DNA of 37,500 nucleotides from Symbiodinium natans (GCA_905221605.1 CAJNDS010002300.1:1-37500); one strand, 5' to 3'. Positions 26,429-36,846 are shown, numbered from the stretch's first letter. The notes: generated from the sequence alone by a model not told the origin. Numbers and translations are program-made.

Positions 26429-28308
26429 TTATTGCACAACCTTTGTGGGTGATAGAGGCGAAGGCTCCTCCAGCCGGATGTCGAATGTTGGGGGGCAGAG
26501 GGCTTGTACGGCCGACTCTGCAGCCGTGATCTTGTTTCTCATTTCCCTGTACCAGTACAGGGCGGGGAGCTGCAGCGGAGGCTTGGTGGGATCGAATGTC
26601 GAGTCCCACAATCCCGGAACTACAAAACCCAATCCTAGAAAGCCAGACTGATTTGCCTTTCTCCTGGCGCCTGATGCTCCACAAGTGCTTGAGACGAAAG
26701 ACCAGTGGCTGGCAGGTTTGCTGCGTGAGGTTCGACTCAGTGCCAGAAACCAGTCGGTCGAGAATATTAAAGAGGGCTGACCGGTCAAACACGAGTAGGT
26801 TCCAATGTCCATGCTGGCGATATCCAAGGAACCAAGAAGAGCCAACAGCTCAGCTGCGTGAACGCCCACGCGCTCTGCCAACATCTTGGTCGGACACTGC
26901 TCTACTGGAATCCCAGTAGGAGCCGTCAGCACCTCCAAAGGAGCGAGCCTGGAATGAGAAGGTGGCGATGTTTAGCGCAGAATGTCCACCATCACCATAT
27001 AGCGCAAAAATCCACGTCAACAAGTTGCGGACAGCATCTAGCATCTGGGCGCGAGTAAGAAAGCCGCGCGGGCATCGATATGAGCACACGCGGTTTCCCA
27101 TGCGTCCAATCCCCAGTCTTCAGAGAGGTCCGGGCATGGAACTTCAGGCTGGAAGATGGAACATTCCACATTCCAATCTCGCCTGGAGTCCTGCAGCGAG
27201 CAGGCGAAATAGGACAGACTGTGGGTCTAGAAAACCAGCCCAGCACTCAGCGCAGGACCAATGCTCCTGCGGGGCTTCGGAGGATATACTCGCCCATGCC
27301 CGTCTGATGCAATTTGCCGCGCGGCCACGACGTAAGGCCTGCAGAGAAAACGCTGGCGTTGAAGGGGCGTGTTAAGGGCTGCGCTGATGCATCCGGTCCC
27401 TCTACATGGTCAAGGATTCTACCTACCATCCGGTCAGTGGAAACTACAACACGCAGGCCGTATCCTGGGAGAAGATGGACTGCCCGGAAAATGACGCCAT
27501 CTACTTCAGTCAATCTGTCTGCTGGACAGATTAGAGCTGGGCGGAGTGTCCCTGGCAAGCAGGGTTGCCTGCGAGGAACTGTTGAGCAGCAGCAGCAGGT
27601 CAGACGCTACTGCCGCGACAAACATTTCGACAATGCCTTCAGGCATGGGTCCCACTGTCACGGGAAGGTGTGAAGGTGCCGGGTTTGGCGACGGGAGTAG
27701 CAGGTCAAGGCTGCGCTCTGCCAGCATTAAGCCCACGCGTATGGCCCGGCTGGCGTTTTCTTGCAAACTCGGCTCCATAATGCGTTTGCAGACAATAAGC
27801 CGGAAACGCTACCTACTTCAACAGGCTGAGCCGATGAGGTCAGCACGGGCGCGGGGTGTTCAAGTACATGCGGCGAAGCAACACGACGACACGACGAACG
27901 GATTGCAAAAGGAAGACTTCAAGTCGATGCGAATTTTTTAGGCACCGTCACCCTAGCAGAGGGAAAGGGCCGGGTCGGAGGTGCTCGTCGGGTACAAAAC
28001 CCTTAGTGCCCCTTAGTGCCGCCTCCGGGGTCCTCCACCCTGAAGCGACCCAAGTCCCAACGCCCTGCCAGGCCCGGAGGGCTCCGCGCGATGGATGTCC
28101 TCGAATTCTCGGAACATCGTTCCGGTTGACCGGAGCCCGAGGGTCGTTTCACCATTCGTGATTGTGTCGCGTGGCAGGATCTCGGTCTCGCAGACCATTT
28201 CGAACTCCTCAACAGCAGCATCGAAGTCCTTTTCGAGCATTCTCTGAAGTCAAGTTCATCCTTGTATCCTTGTGGCGGCCGAAGCAGCAGGACTGCCCCA
28301 TGGCGCAT
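26429..28308 (-). pseudogene. Decayed coding region behind DinoSL, likely retroposed mRNA (function unknown)
   Basis: Below the DinoSL copy on the minus strand, about 70 nt of leader precede two possible ATGs (28308 and 28301; the latter reads MGQSCC, a possible acylation motif). Frames then pass from one phase to another: 28240-28013 (MLEKDFDAAVEEFEMVCETE), 27778-27506, 27558-27247 (VDGVIFRAVHLLPGYGLRVV), 27246-26992, 27101-26850 (YGDGGHSALNIATFSF, ankyrin-like) and 26938-26429. Each segment looks protein-like but none is complete, and at least one stop and several frame changes separate them. Best read as one gene broken by indels after retroposition. Remaining introns with non-standard dinoflagellate splice sites are the alternative. 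I do not recognise the protein family. Confidence 0.45.
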
Positions 28309-28375
28309 AATCCCAGCTCCAGTTCGGGTGCTAGGCTGGGTCTGCCGCGGTACAACGACCGGTGCCTGGTCCGCC

Positions 28376-28397
28376 CTTGAGCCAAAATGGCTACGGA
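28376..28397 (-). other. Full-length dinoflagellate spliced leader (DinoSL) relict
   Basis: Read on the minus strand, the 22 nt begin TCCGTAGCC and end TTTTGGCTCAAG, matching the complete DinoSL exon with its first base T. The following bases do not start with a splice donor: the sequence after CTCAAG is GGCGGACC, so this is not an SL RNA gene. Known: dinoflagellate genomes contain retroposed copies of trans-spliced mRNAs with relict leaders. It is followed on the same strand by decayed coding sequence. Confidence 0.9.
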
Positions 28398-28587
28398 CTC
28401 GGTTTTACAACAGGTTTTCGGGCTCTCATAGCCAGTTCACATCCGATCTCGACAATAAAGCGCTAACTCTGAAACACACCGGAACCCTAAACCCTAACCT
28501 CAAACAAACTGAAAGAACCAAACACCTCAGAAACCCGAATTCCAACCCGACCCCGCCAACATCCTGACCTGGGATTAACCCGCCCCT

Positions 28588-28677
28588 GGGTTTACGAAAA
28601 TAGGGGACCCCTAAAATAGACCCCCACATAGTAGGATCCCCTATAATAATGACTCCAATAAGGTACCCCTAGCTTCC
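28588..28677 (-). repeat. Dispersed ~97-bp repeat, copy 3 (reverse)
   Basis: Reverse complement of the family: begins GGGTTTACGAAAATAGGGGA on the plus strand and contains AGTAGGATCCCCTATAATAA. Its far end loses the CCGAAATT terminus and runs directly into a CCCTAAA array. Confidence 0.7.
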
Positions 28678-28714
28678 TAAACCCTAAACCCTAAACCCTA
28701 AACCCTAAACCCTA
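28677..28714 (-). repeat. CCCTAAA array between two pieces of the ~97-bp repeat
   Basis: Five perfect units. Both edges abut broken copies of the dispersed repeat (28588-28677 and 28713-28772). A short opposite-sense TTTAGGG array follows at 28851. Confidence 0.9.
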
Positions 28715-28772
28715 GGATCCCTTGTAATACGGTAAGGACCCGAATAAGGTACCCCCTAATTTCGGAAACCCC
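28713..28772 (-). repeat. Dispersed ~97-bp repeat, copy 4 (partial, reverse)
   Basis: Contains AGGATCCCTTGTAATACGG and ends AATTTCGGAAACCCCC, which is the left half of the family in reverse orientation. It begins exactly where the CCCTAAA array at 28677-28714 ends, so the array lies between two pieces of this repeat family. Confidence 0.65.
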
Positions 28773-28850
28773 CGGACCGAGGCCCGTGACAGCGCCGCAG
28801 AGAGGACCGACGCCGAGGTCCACCGTGCGGTCCGCCTGCAATTAAGCGGG

Positions 28851-28870
28851 TTCAGGGTTTAGGGTTTAGG
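28851..28870 (+). repeat. Short TTTAGGG array
   Basis: Two to three units (TTCAGGG, TTTAGGG, TTTAGG). Confidence 0.75.
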
Positions 28871-28995
28871 CGCTCCTTTTGGGCTGGGCAGGATTGAATG
28901 TGAGGCTCAAGGATTGAGAGGATTTGCAGGGATTCCCATTTCAGGCACTGCAAGTGCCCTGCCGATCTGATGGGCTTGGCCTGAATTAAGGTCCT

Positions 28996-29361
28996 TCAGG
29001 GCGCGGTTTCAAGCACGTTGTGGCTCCCATATCTCGTGCCGGCAACAAGAGCGTACTCCAGGTCACACAAGCCACGTTTGCAAGCAAAGTCATCTTCCGA
29101 CATCGGCCGCCGCAGTGTTGCTTCGGCATCGTCAGAAGCTTTGATCGTGTCTCTCTGAATCCTGCTTGGACAGATAAAGCCCTGCTTATGCGAAACCCAG
29201 ATTTCATTGAGTTGGTGAAGGAGCCGTTGGTCTCTGCCAACTCTGTATAGTGGTGGGTACTGCCATCTGTCACGTAGAAGGCCTTGATAAAACTCCTGGT
29301 GTGACCTCAGGTGATGAAGCGGTCTGAAGATGGAGAGCCAAATCTGGAAAAGGACAACCAA
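28996..29361 (-). CDS. Hypothetical short frame, unrecognised
   Basis: 121 codons on the minus strand ending near 28996. The C-terminal part (RRPMSEDDFACKRGLCDLEY, then ALVAGTRYGSH) is somewhat protein-like. A second overlapping frame is also open, so the coding case is weak. No motif is recognised. It could be an exon fragment or chance. Confidence 0.15.
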   Translation of the reverse strand: MVVLFQIWLSIFRPLHHLRSHQEFYQGLLRDRWQYPPLYRVGRDQRLLHQLNEIWVSHKQGFICPSRIQRDTIKASDDAEATLRRPMSEDDFACKRGLCDLEYALVAGTRYGSHNVLETAP

Positions 29362-30076
29362 TCGAGCAGTTCGGCTAAGAAATGCAAAGTGCAGAGGCTC
29401 TGGTACTTATGTTCAAACAAAGTGGAAAAAGGCGCGTGCAATGGCGGAGGGAAGCTAACGGTGCAGCCAGTCTCACGACCACCAAAGCTCTGCTGCTCCC
29501 AAAAGGACGGAGATCAATGCTTTCCTGTGTGATTCCCGGCTGATGCATCAGGCCACATGTTTTTTTGCAAGCCTCTTGAAATCTAGATGGTGACCTGCCG
29601 TCAGCAAGGCTGAATGCAGAACATCATCTTGCAAAGAATGCCCACAACCCCACTAGTCACGAAATTCTGAAATGAACCCATGGGATGAAGCAAAGTTCAA
29701 CTTCGTGTGGGCTTCCAGCCGCGGCCTCCGATTTTGTAGGTACCCAATGCTCAAGAAGATCCGATTCGCTGAGTCGGCGGCTGAGCTAGATCAGAACTCT
29801 TCAGATATACCAGACCCAGACTATAGATACATGGTGTTTGCAATGCTTCTGCCTTCGCCTGATGTCCGAGGGGTGTGTGCGCCTTTTTCATGATAGCCAT
29901 AAGTGAAGCAGACATGTTCAGCTTGATTTTAAAAGGTAAGGTCGATTGGCCCTTGTAGCATAAGAGCGTGCGCCCGGTACGGCGTGCGTGGCGTGTACAG
30001 GTTTGGCTCCAAAACCCCCCAGCGCTGCTAAGGGACCGGCTTATCCCTTCGTATAGAGTACTTAACAAAGGTAGGA
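29362..30076. other. Gene-poor stretch, nothing recognised
   Basis: Short frames only, including 29672-29893 on the plus strand, with no recognisable motif. Confidence 0.4.
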
Positions 30077-30133
30077 ACCCTAAGCCCTAAACCCTAAACC
30101 CTAAACCCTAAACCCTAAACCCTAAACCCTAAA
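30077..30133 (-). repeat. CCCTAAA array, left arm of an inverted pair
   Basis: About eight units, nearly perfect. The opposite-sense array at 30256 follows after about 120 bp. Confidence 0.9.
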
Positions 30134-30255
30134 CTTGACGGGCATCGACGACAGGGACCGCTAAAACATGGGGCCCACCTGAAGTCGGCGTGAGGTGCCC
30201 GGCGAATGGGAGCCTTCCCGCGATGCGGAGCGTTACTTTGTGCATTTAAGAATGG

Positions 30256-30307
30256 GGTTTAGGGTTTAGGGTTTAGGGTTTAGGGTTTGGGGTTTAGGGT
30301 TTAGGGC
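30256..30307 (+). repeat. TTTAGGG array, right arm of an inverted pair
   Basis: About seven units with one TTTGGGG variant. Confidence 0.9.
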
Positions 30308-31362
30308 TTTTGGAGCCTAGACTCTGAGTCAAGAGGTGAAGTCCCAGTTAAGGCAACAGATGTAAGGTTGAGCGAGTAGGGCATGCAATGTTCAGGCTTA
30401 AGGGTTTAGAGGAGAAGTTATGCAGATTTTGATGGAGACTTGGCTTGCAAGAGTTCGGGGCATCTGGCTGCTGTAGACTTTATCTGCCCTATGCAACCCT
30501 CAGTTCTTGAGGCGATGAAGGACAGCAAAAGCAGAGTTACCGCAGTTACCACGCAGTGAAGCCGGGGAAGCCCATGATGTTCCAGTACTGGGATGGCATT
30601 TCATGGATTTCATGGTTTAGGGTGCCATGATTCCTGCGCACCCGCGCACCCACCCACGCACGCACCATCGCCCTTCCCACGCAAACCCAAAAACATGCAC
30701 ACGTGGGGTTATCCGGTCCTTTATGCTTGTTTGGGGGGAGGGGTAGTTTGTTTGGGGTTTAGAGGAGAGGTGCCTCTGCCAATGGCACAGAAAGAGAAAG
30801 CGAAGGTCCAGCCTGAGATGCGAACAGGGTGGATCTTTTCTACGTATTAGGTGGGCAACTTCGGGGTCTTCACGTGTGGCTTCTGTCAGTTAAGGCTTCG
30901 GCGGGTTTAGGGTTTGGAGCTCAAGGGGTGGCTGTTTTAAGACTTAACCCATCGGTCTGAGGCATGTCAACAATAGGACTTACCAATTCTTCTTCACAAG
31001 ATGCCCGATGCAGCTTCAGCGGTATCTGATTGCTGCAAACACTGGAGACCGACATTGCAAAGTCGCGAACACTGAAGCCCTCAAGCCCAAGAAAAAGAGG
31101 CCATTGAAACCCAGACGTACTTTTCGCACCTCAGCGACAGCTGGGACACGAAGACGAGCCGCAAATGCTTATGATCAGAAACTGGCTCCCATCTCTCTAG
31201 CCGGAAGGTTCCGGAATTCTAAAGCAAGCTTCACGGACACCTAAGAGCTGCAACACTCCCCTGCACAACGCAAGACGCTGCCCCCCACTGTCCGTGAAAA
31301 CAAGGCCGCAGCAGCCTGGACCAGGGGCAAATCGACCTGCAAGAAGTTTGATCCAAGGCGTC
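30308..31362. other. Gene-poor stretch, nothing recognised
   Basis: Short frames only. One or two isolated TTTAGGG units near 30904-30917. Confidence 0.45.
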
Positions 31363-31437
31363 TTTTAGGGTTCAGGGTTCAGGGTTTAGGGTTTAGGGTT
31401 TAGGGTTTCGGGTTTAGGGTTTAGGGTTTAGGGTTTG
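31363..31437 (+). repeat. Interstitial TTTAGGG array
   Basis: About ten units with TTCAGGG and TTTCGGG variants. Confidence 0.9.
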
Positions 31438-31847
31438 GTCCAGACAATGAGCCTTTGCTGCGCTAAAATAAGAAGAAGACGCTTCTGAAGGGTGAGGGAA
31501 GATGCAGATGCAATGCGAGGCAGGCCCCTGAATCGAAGGGCCGATGGGGTCAGGTGCGAGTCTGAAATGTCATGTTTAGGCGCAGGTGCACGCTTCAAAC
31601 AAAGAAGCCTACCCCAAATCGATCTGGAATACAGACCCATTGTACAGAAAACCACGAACCATCCCGTCCCCATGGCGCCTGGGCCATCACGGAGGGCCCG
31701 CTCGCTACAGCTCAGAAAAAGATTGGCTGCCGGAAAAAAGCAGTGTGTAAACGCACAGCAAAGTACGATAAACTGTGCCACAAGCAATTGCCGGTACGTG
31801 ACGCTGACAAAGTGCCCAGTCCCCTTGCTCGATGTAGTTTGGTGCGA

Positions 31848-31848
<1 letters not shown>

Positions 31849-31921
<73 letters not shown>

Positions 31922-31933
31922 ACACGCACACGC

Positions 31934-31964
<31 letters not shown>

Positions 31965-31966
31965 GA
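31849..31966. repeat. Long (CA)n microsatellite
   Basis: About 118 bp of CA repeats with a few CCCACA/CGCACA interruptions in the right half. Six-frame VCVC and HTHT frames here are artefacts. Confidence 0.95.
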
Positions 31967-32239
31967 CAGAGCGAACTGGATTCTGAAGCCTGCCTTTTTG
32001 GCTTACTTGCTTGGCGGGAGGAGCTTTTTAGGTACGAGTAAAGCCCAGACGAGCCAGGATGCCAAGGTGTTAGGGCGGCAGGGCTGTGGATGTGTCAACC
32101 AAATTTGAAAGTTTCAGTTCAGGGCCAAAGGATTGCAAGGAGAGACCAGCGATCTCGATCTTTGGTTGAGGGTTTCGCATCAAGAGCCCGCTCGCAAGTC
32201 CCAAGGCAGCGTTCAAGAGGGCCTAAATTCATGGACACA

Positions 32240-32275
32240 GGGTTTAGGGTTTAGGGTTTAGGGTTTAGGGTTTAG
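32240..32275 (+). repeat. Interstitial TTTAGGG array
   Basis: Five near-perfect units. Confidence 0.9.
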
Positions 32276-33049
32276 GCAGAATCCCCATGTCGAAGCCTCG
32301 AATGCCCCGTCCCGCAAGTACCGCAACTTTCGACCCGAGCGCTTCGGGAAGGCTGCGGCCGTTTTGGTGTTCAGGGCTTGGGGCTTGGGTCGCTTGAGGC
32401 TTTCATATACACTAAGAAGTTCTATGAAGTGCCCCAGGATTGAGGGCTTTTCGAGTAGGTAACTCGCTGCTAGTGCCGCGCGTTGTATGGGCTTCAGACT
32501 TCTGGTAGTGGATTTTGCTCAGCGCCCGTTGCTGCATGCTTGCGTTCACCGTGAGACATCGGGCAGCCCTCCAAACGCCGAATCCTGAAGTATCAACGTA
32601 TTGCGGTTCATATAACTGATTTACGCCACCACATGAAGCCGTAGCGACCAGAAAAACCCAACGTTGTGAGCCAGGATGCCTAAAAGGCCTACTGTCTGGA
32701 AGTTGCTTTTGGGGATCCCAAGCTGCTGCCCGAATCTTTGCCACACGCTCAGGCCATGCTGCTGCCTTCCCAACGAACTGCCTGTCATTGGGGTAGTCGT
32801 GAATGGGTTGAGGGGTCGTAGCTGAATCTTTTGTCGGATGGAGCTGCCAGCATGATCCTACTTTGGGAAAAGCAGTTCAGCAAATACCTTTTGACTTCAA
32901 TCACCTAAACGAAGAAAGAAATTTGCGCCAGAGGTAGCCCCCTGCCCTAGAAAAAACATGTTACCCAAACCCCGCACTGGTTTCGGCGGCCCCCAGGCAT
33001 AAGTAAAGGATGAGCTCACTACCATGAGGTTCGGGATTGGGCAGATACA
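32276..33049. other. Gene-poor stretch, nothing recognised
   Basis: One unremarkable 110-codon minus frame (32412-32744). No domain or repeat seen. Confidence 0.45.
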
Positions 33050-33114
33050 AAACCCTAAACCCTAAACCCCAAACCCTAAACCCTAAACCCCAAACCCTAA
33101 ACCCTAAACCCCAA
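33050..33114 (-). repeat. CCCTAAA array with a 21-bp higher-order unit
   Basis: Three successive 21-bp units made of two CCCTAAA and one CCCCAAA. The regular variant position shows that the three-unit block, not the 7-mer, was last amplified. Confidence 0.9.
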
Positions 33115-34402
33115 ATCAGATATCTCACTCGGGCTCGGTAGGTGCCCGTGGGGACACCCTGATAGGGATGTCCCCACATCGGGGCGAGGCGGGCCACCCC
33201 CCCTGCGCCCTCCTTGGGGGCACCGACCTTCTCTGAAAGGGGGTCCATGTCAGCGAGGAATTCGCCCATGTTGCATCTTCCATCCGACCGCACTGCACAA
33301 GATCATAAAACTCCCGGGTGGGCCTACCGGCTTTCCAAGCCGGGAAGATTCTTTGCAAGCGAAATCCCTGAGCCTTGTAGCTCTACACCCTTAAAACGCG
33401 AGAAGTCCCAAATCTCAGCAAGGTGGTAGACCTCACCTCTACCACCCACCGGATCCCTCAAGGAAGAAGCCCTAAACGCCCTAAACTGCGGCTCCTCCTC
33501 CAGCAGCCGCAGGCCCTCCTCGCCGGAGATCCAGGCTGCCCACAGCACGGCATAGCTGCGTGGGCCTGGGCATCGGACAGAGGCTCGGGCACCCCAGCCC
33601 TGGCACCAAAAGTAAGAAGAGGGTTTTTTAAAAACGGGGTTTTTAAGAGGGTTTAAAACAACCCTCTTGTGGAGTTTTGAGGGTTTAGGGTCCTGTGGTT
33701 GGAGAAGTTTCGCATTTGACCGGGCAGGAAAGTAGCTGTCGCCGACATACTGGCACGGCCAAGTACGTACTATACCAGTACAGCTGGAAAAAGGCTCGTG
33801 TAGTGTGGTTGGTTGCAGAGTTGGGAGGCAGGTGTAAACTAACTACGCCACCTGTCGAGGCAACCTTGCTTCAACATTCTACTACACGTTTGACTTTTTT
33901 TGCAACTGCCCAACACTTGAAACCGCTGTACTTCATCGCATTCGGAGCTTGTGCACAGCCAGGAAAGCATTTCAAGCTTGCGCAAGTCTTGAACATGTTG
34001 TAGATTACAGAATTGAGCATCCAAGCAAGCCGTAATTTCTTCAGCGTGCTACTGGAAGCTGCTCTACACCGGCCTCTCAACAAGTTTGAATGCATGATGA
34101 TGAACAGGCTTTATTTGACACAGACTGCCTCCATCATCAGCTCAATTTAGAGGTTCCAAATGTTCCAAAGCCAAGCTCCTGGTATGGGGCAGCGGCACAG
34201 AACCCCGAACCCAAAGACCACAAACGTTAAGGCGGCTCGCAACCCTAAAACAAGACGTACATCATTCTCGAAAACATGGGCCAGCAGAACCCAACACCGT
34301 GAAGTCCGCCAAGCCCTATGCCCCCTGAATTCCGGCCTTCCATCATTTCAGGTAGACCACGCTGCAATGTTTCACTGCCTTAGGCTCGTGGGACGGGCAG
34401 AT
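33115..34402. other. Gene-poor stretch, nothing recognised
   Basis: Short frames only. A local TTTTTAAAAACGGGGTTTTT near-palindrome lies around 33624-33645. No RNA gene or conserved domain seen. Confidence 0.45.
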
Positions 34403-34516
34403 TGACTACCAATTGCTCAAGAACCCCCAAAAAATAGAAAATACTGTTCCTTATAAAGGTAATATGGGGATTGTCATTTTGTATTTCTTGGGGGTTCTTA
34501 AGCAAGTAGTAGTTGA
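34403..34516. mobile_element. MITE-like hairpin element (~114 bp)
   Basis: The left arm from 34403 (TTGACTACCAATTGCTCAAG followed by AACCCCCAA) pairs with the right arm ending at 34516 (TTCTTGGGGGTTCTTAAGCA followed by AGTAGTAGTTGA). The arms match over roughly 36 nt with a few mismatches, around a ~40-nt AT-rich loop. There is no coding capacity, and no clear target duplication was found. Confidence 0.5.
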
Positions 34517-35031
34517 AGGCTGGGTGACATTTCAGGCTTTACCAGGCAAGCTCCCGATCAAATCTGGTGGGCCGGTGGCCAATTACATCTGAGGGGTCTC
34601 TCCCGTACCGTACGGTTCGAGGGATCCAAGTGCATCCGAATCCACTAAATGCGTTCTTTTCAACATCAGTGAACTCATAGGACGCCCCTCTGCTAAAAAG
34701 CCTCAGCCCTAGCAACCTCAGTGAAAACACACGAACGCAGGAACGCACCCGCGCACCCACATTCAGACACCTAGACGCCCAGACACCCAAACACTCACAT
34801 TCTACAAACCCACACACCCACCCGAACTCCCTTCAAGCTATGGGATGTAGTGCGCCCAACAAGTTAACCCCTGAGAGGATTTCGGGTTTTGGGCTTCGGG
34901 TGTTAGGATGGATTCGGGCTTGGCGGTAGGGTTCAAGATTTGAGACACAGCACAGCCGCCCCTGTGCCTAATAAAGGGGTCGGAATAATTTCCAGTATTC
35001 CCTCAGGATCCCTTTATAGTTATACTGTAAT

Positions 35032-35033
<2 letters not shown>

Positions 35034-35070
<37 letters not shown>
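35034..35070. repeat. Poly-C run of 37
   Basis: An uninterrupted C homopolymer. Its true length is uncertain because homopolymers of this size are error-prone in sequencing. Confidence 0.85.
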
Positions 35071-35072
<2 letters not shown>

Positions 35073-35158
35073 AAGCCTGTTCTAATTGTTAAGGCTCCTG
35101 TGTTCGACTCATACTTTGACCTCTCCAAAAATTTGGTCGAAAGCTTCAAAGCTCTCAC

Positions 35159-35231
35159 ATTCCCAAAGAGCCCAATACCCCTTAATTCAGGAATATTCCC
35201 AAAGAGCCCAATCCCGCTTGATCAAGGAATA
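35159..35231 (+). repeat. Tandem duplication of ~36 bp
   Basis: Two adjacent units each containing TCCCAAAGAGCCCAAT and ending AAGGAATATT or CAGGAATATT. Confidence 0.7.
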
Positions 35232-35327
35232 TTTCGTATATCATAATAAGGATCCCGTTACAATTTAAGCTACATTCCTTAGTTAAGCTGCATTGCCTTT
35301 CCTCACTTTGAGTTGCCATACATGGTG

Positions 35328-35424
35328 GTGTCCGAAATAAGGGACCTTACTGGGGTTCTTTTTTGGGGGGAATCCTACTATTTGGGGGACTATATTCAGG
35401 GTCCCTTACTTTCGGCAACCTCCA
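35328..35424 (+). repeat. Dispersed ~97-bp repeat, copy 5
   Basis: Starts GTGTCCGAAATAAGGGACCT, with interior GAATCCTACTATTTGGGGG and end TTACTTTCGGCAACCTCC. It is more diverged than copy 2 but shares all blocks in order. Confidence 0.65.
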
Positions 35425-36319
35425 CATGGCGGTCCCCACCCGCCAATGAAAAAGTGGTTGGATTCATATCTCAGATTGAGCCCAAGTCTCCAGTCAAGCT
35501 CATCAGGGGCCTGGACACAGAAATGGACCGGCACCATCTACCTGCAGCCTCCTAAGCATCTCACATTCATTCAACAGCTGCTTTAAGGTTCTGAAGATGA
35601 ATAAGCCGAGAATCCCCCTCGGACGACTTGAGAACCCCGGAGAAGAACCCCACAACAAACTCGTGCTGGACAGCAGCTCAGATATCCAACTAACATCCCA
35701 GAAGAGATACACAAAAGATCCACCCTAAGATCAGGGCTTGGGGCTGTGACATGTTGTTTGGTTATACATGCTGGCGCCGCTGTGTCATGGCGCCACTCAA
35801 CGACTCTTGAAGACTCTTTATGCTTCACTCATCTTAACGGCGTCCTTTCCGACAATGTTGCTATCTCTCTTCGCGCAATGGCATGATGGAAATGTACGTT
35901 TAGGCCGTGCAAGTAGAGTCCTCTTTGCATTGCCCTGCTCCCTCGCTCTTCCGTCCATCCGTTCGATCACTCACTCGCCTCGCTTGCTTGCAAAGGCACG
36001 CTACACACCACTGATTGAAATCTGTCGCTTTTGACCACCAGTTCTGAAATGCTTACACAGAATCGCTTAGTGCGACCCGTACCGATCAGAACTGAGCAGT
36101 TGTACAGGCCAGAGCTCAACAACATGTTTACGGCTTGCAGGTTGCTAGGTTGGCCAGCCAGAATCTCCTGTGAGGGCTAGTGTTTGCCAGCAGGGCATCC
36201 CAATTCGGGGCTTCCGAGCCCACGTCTTCATTTAGGCCTATGTTAGAAAGCCAACCAACCAACGCCTCCTGCTGTTCGAATACATGAGTCACTTCGGAAT
36301 CCTGAAACCCTGCAACATG
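35425..36319. other. Gene-poor stretch, nothing recognised
   Basis: Short overlapping frames on both strands with no recognisable motif. Confidence 0.45.
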
Positions 36320-36366
36320 GGTTTAGGGTTTCAGTTTAGGGTTTAGGATCTAAGATTTAGGGTTAA
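36320..36366 (+). repeat. Degenerate TTTAGGG array
   Basis: About six units with spacers (TTTCAG, ATCTAAG). Confidence 0.8.
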
Positions 36367-36395
36367 GCCTAATCAACACCTGCTATCCCAGTCCG

Positions 36396-36846
36396 TCAAC
36401 ATCCGCCATAGCACATGAACACCCTGTAAACCTTGGCCAGGTAGCAGCCTGGAATCATGAACACCAATGAGAACATCATCAATTGCAAGGAACACCCTTC
36501 TAAACGCTCCAATGCGGCAAGCTTGCTGATGCAATCTGTAATCTCCCCAAGTACAGCCTTCCCCTCCGGCAGCGCATCTCTGCAGATGCCCAGGCGATGT
36601 TCGACGGGGACTGTGGCTGAGATGTGCCTCAGAAGCGACCGGTGTGTACGACTCATTGCCCCAAACTCGGAGAAAGGAGTTTTGCGATGGCAGGCAACGT
36701 AGTTCCACGCCTTTCAGGGAACTCGGTAGGGCGTCAGGCGAGAGCGTGAAACCCATGATTTCGATGTCCACGTTCCTCGAAGAGTTGTTCCCTTCGAGGT
36801 TCCTTGGGGGTGAGGTCTGAGGAGGAACATCTTTTCCAAGCCCCAA
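36396..36846 (-). pseudogene. Possible broken frame with a hydrophobic C-terminal helix
   Basis: Two overlapping minus-strand frames share the region. The upstream one (from 36846) is plausible until about 36650 (SSLKGVELRCLPSQNSFLRV). The other, ending at 36396, is plausible below that (GEITDCISKLAALERLEG) and finishes with a hydrophobic stretch LQLMMFSLVFMIPGCY. One indel would join them. No family is recognised. The evidence is only the look of the translated sequence. Confidence 0.2.

Noticed and set aside
28376-28397. Functional SL RNA gene
   Set aside because: No GT splice donor follows the leader, and the downstream sequence is protein-like.
31705-31963. Long frames of VCVCVC or HTHTHT across 31.8-31.97 kb
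   Set aside because: They are translations of a CA microsatellite in several frames at once.
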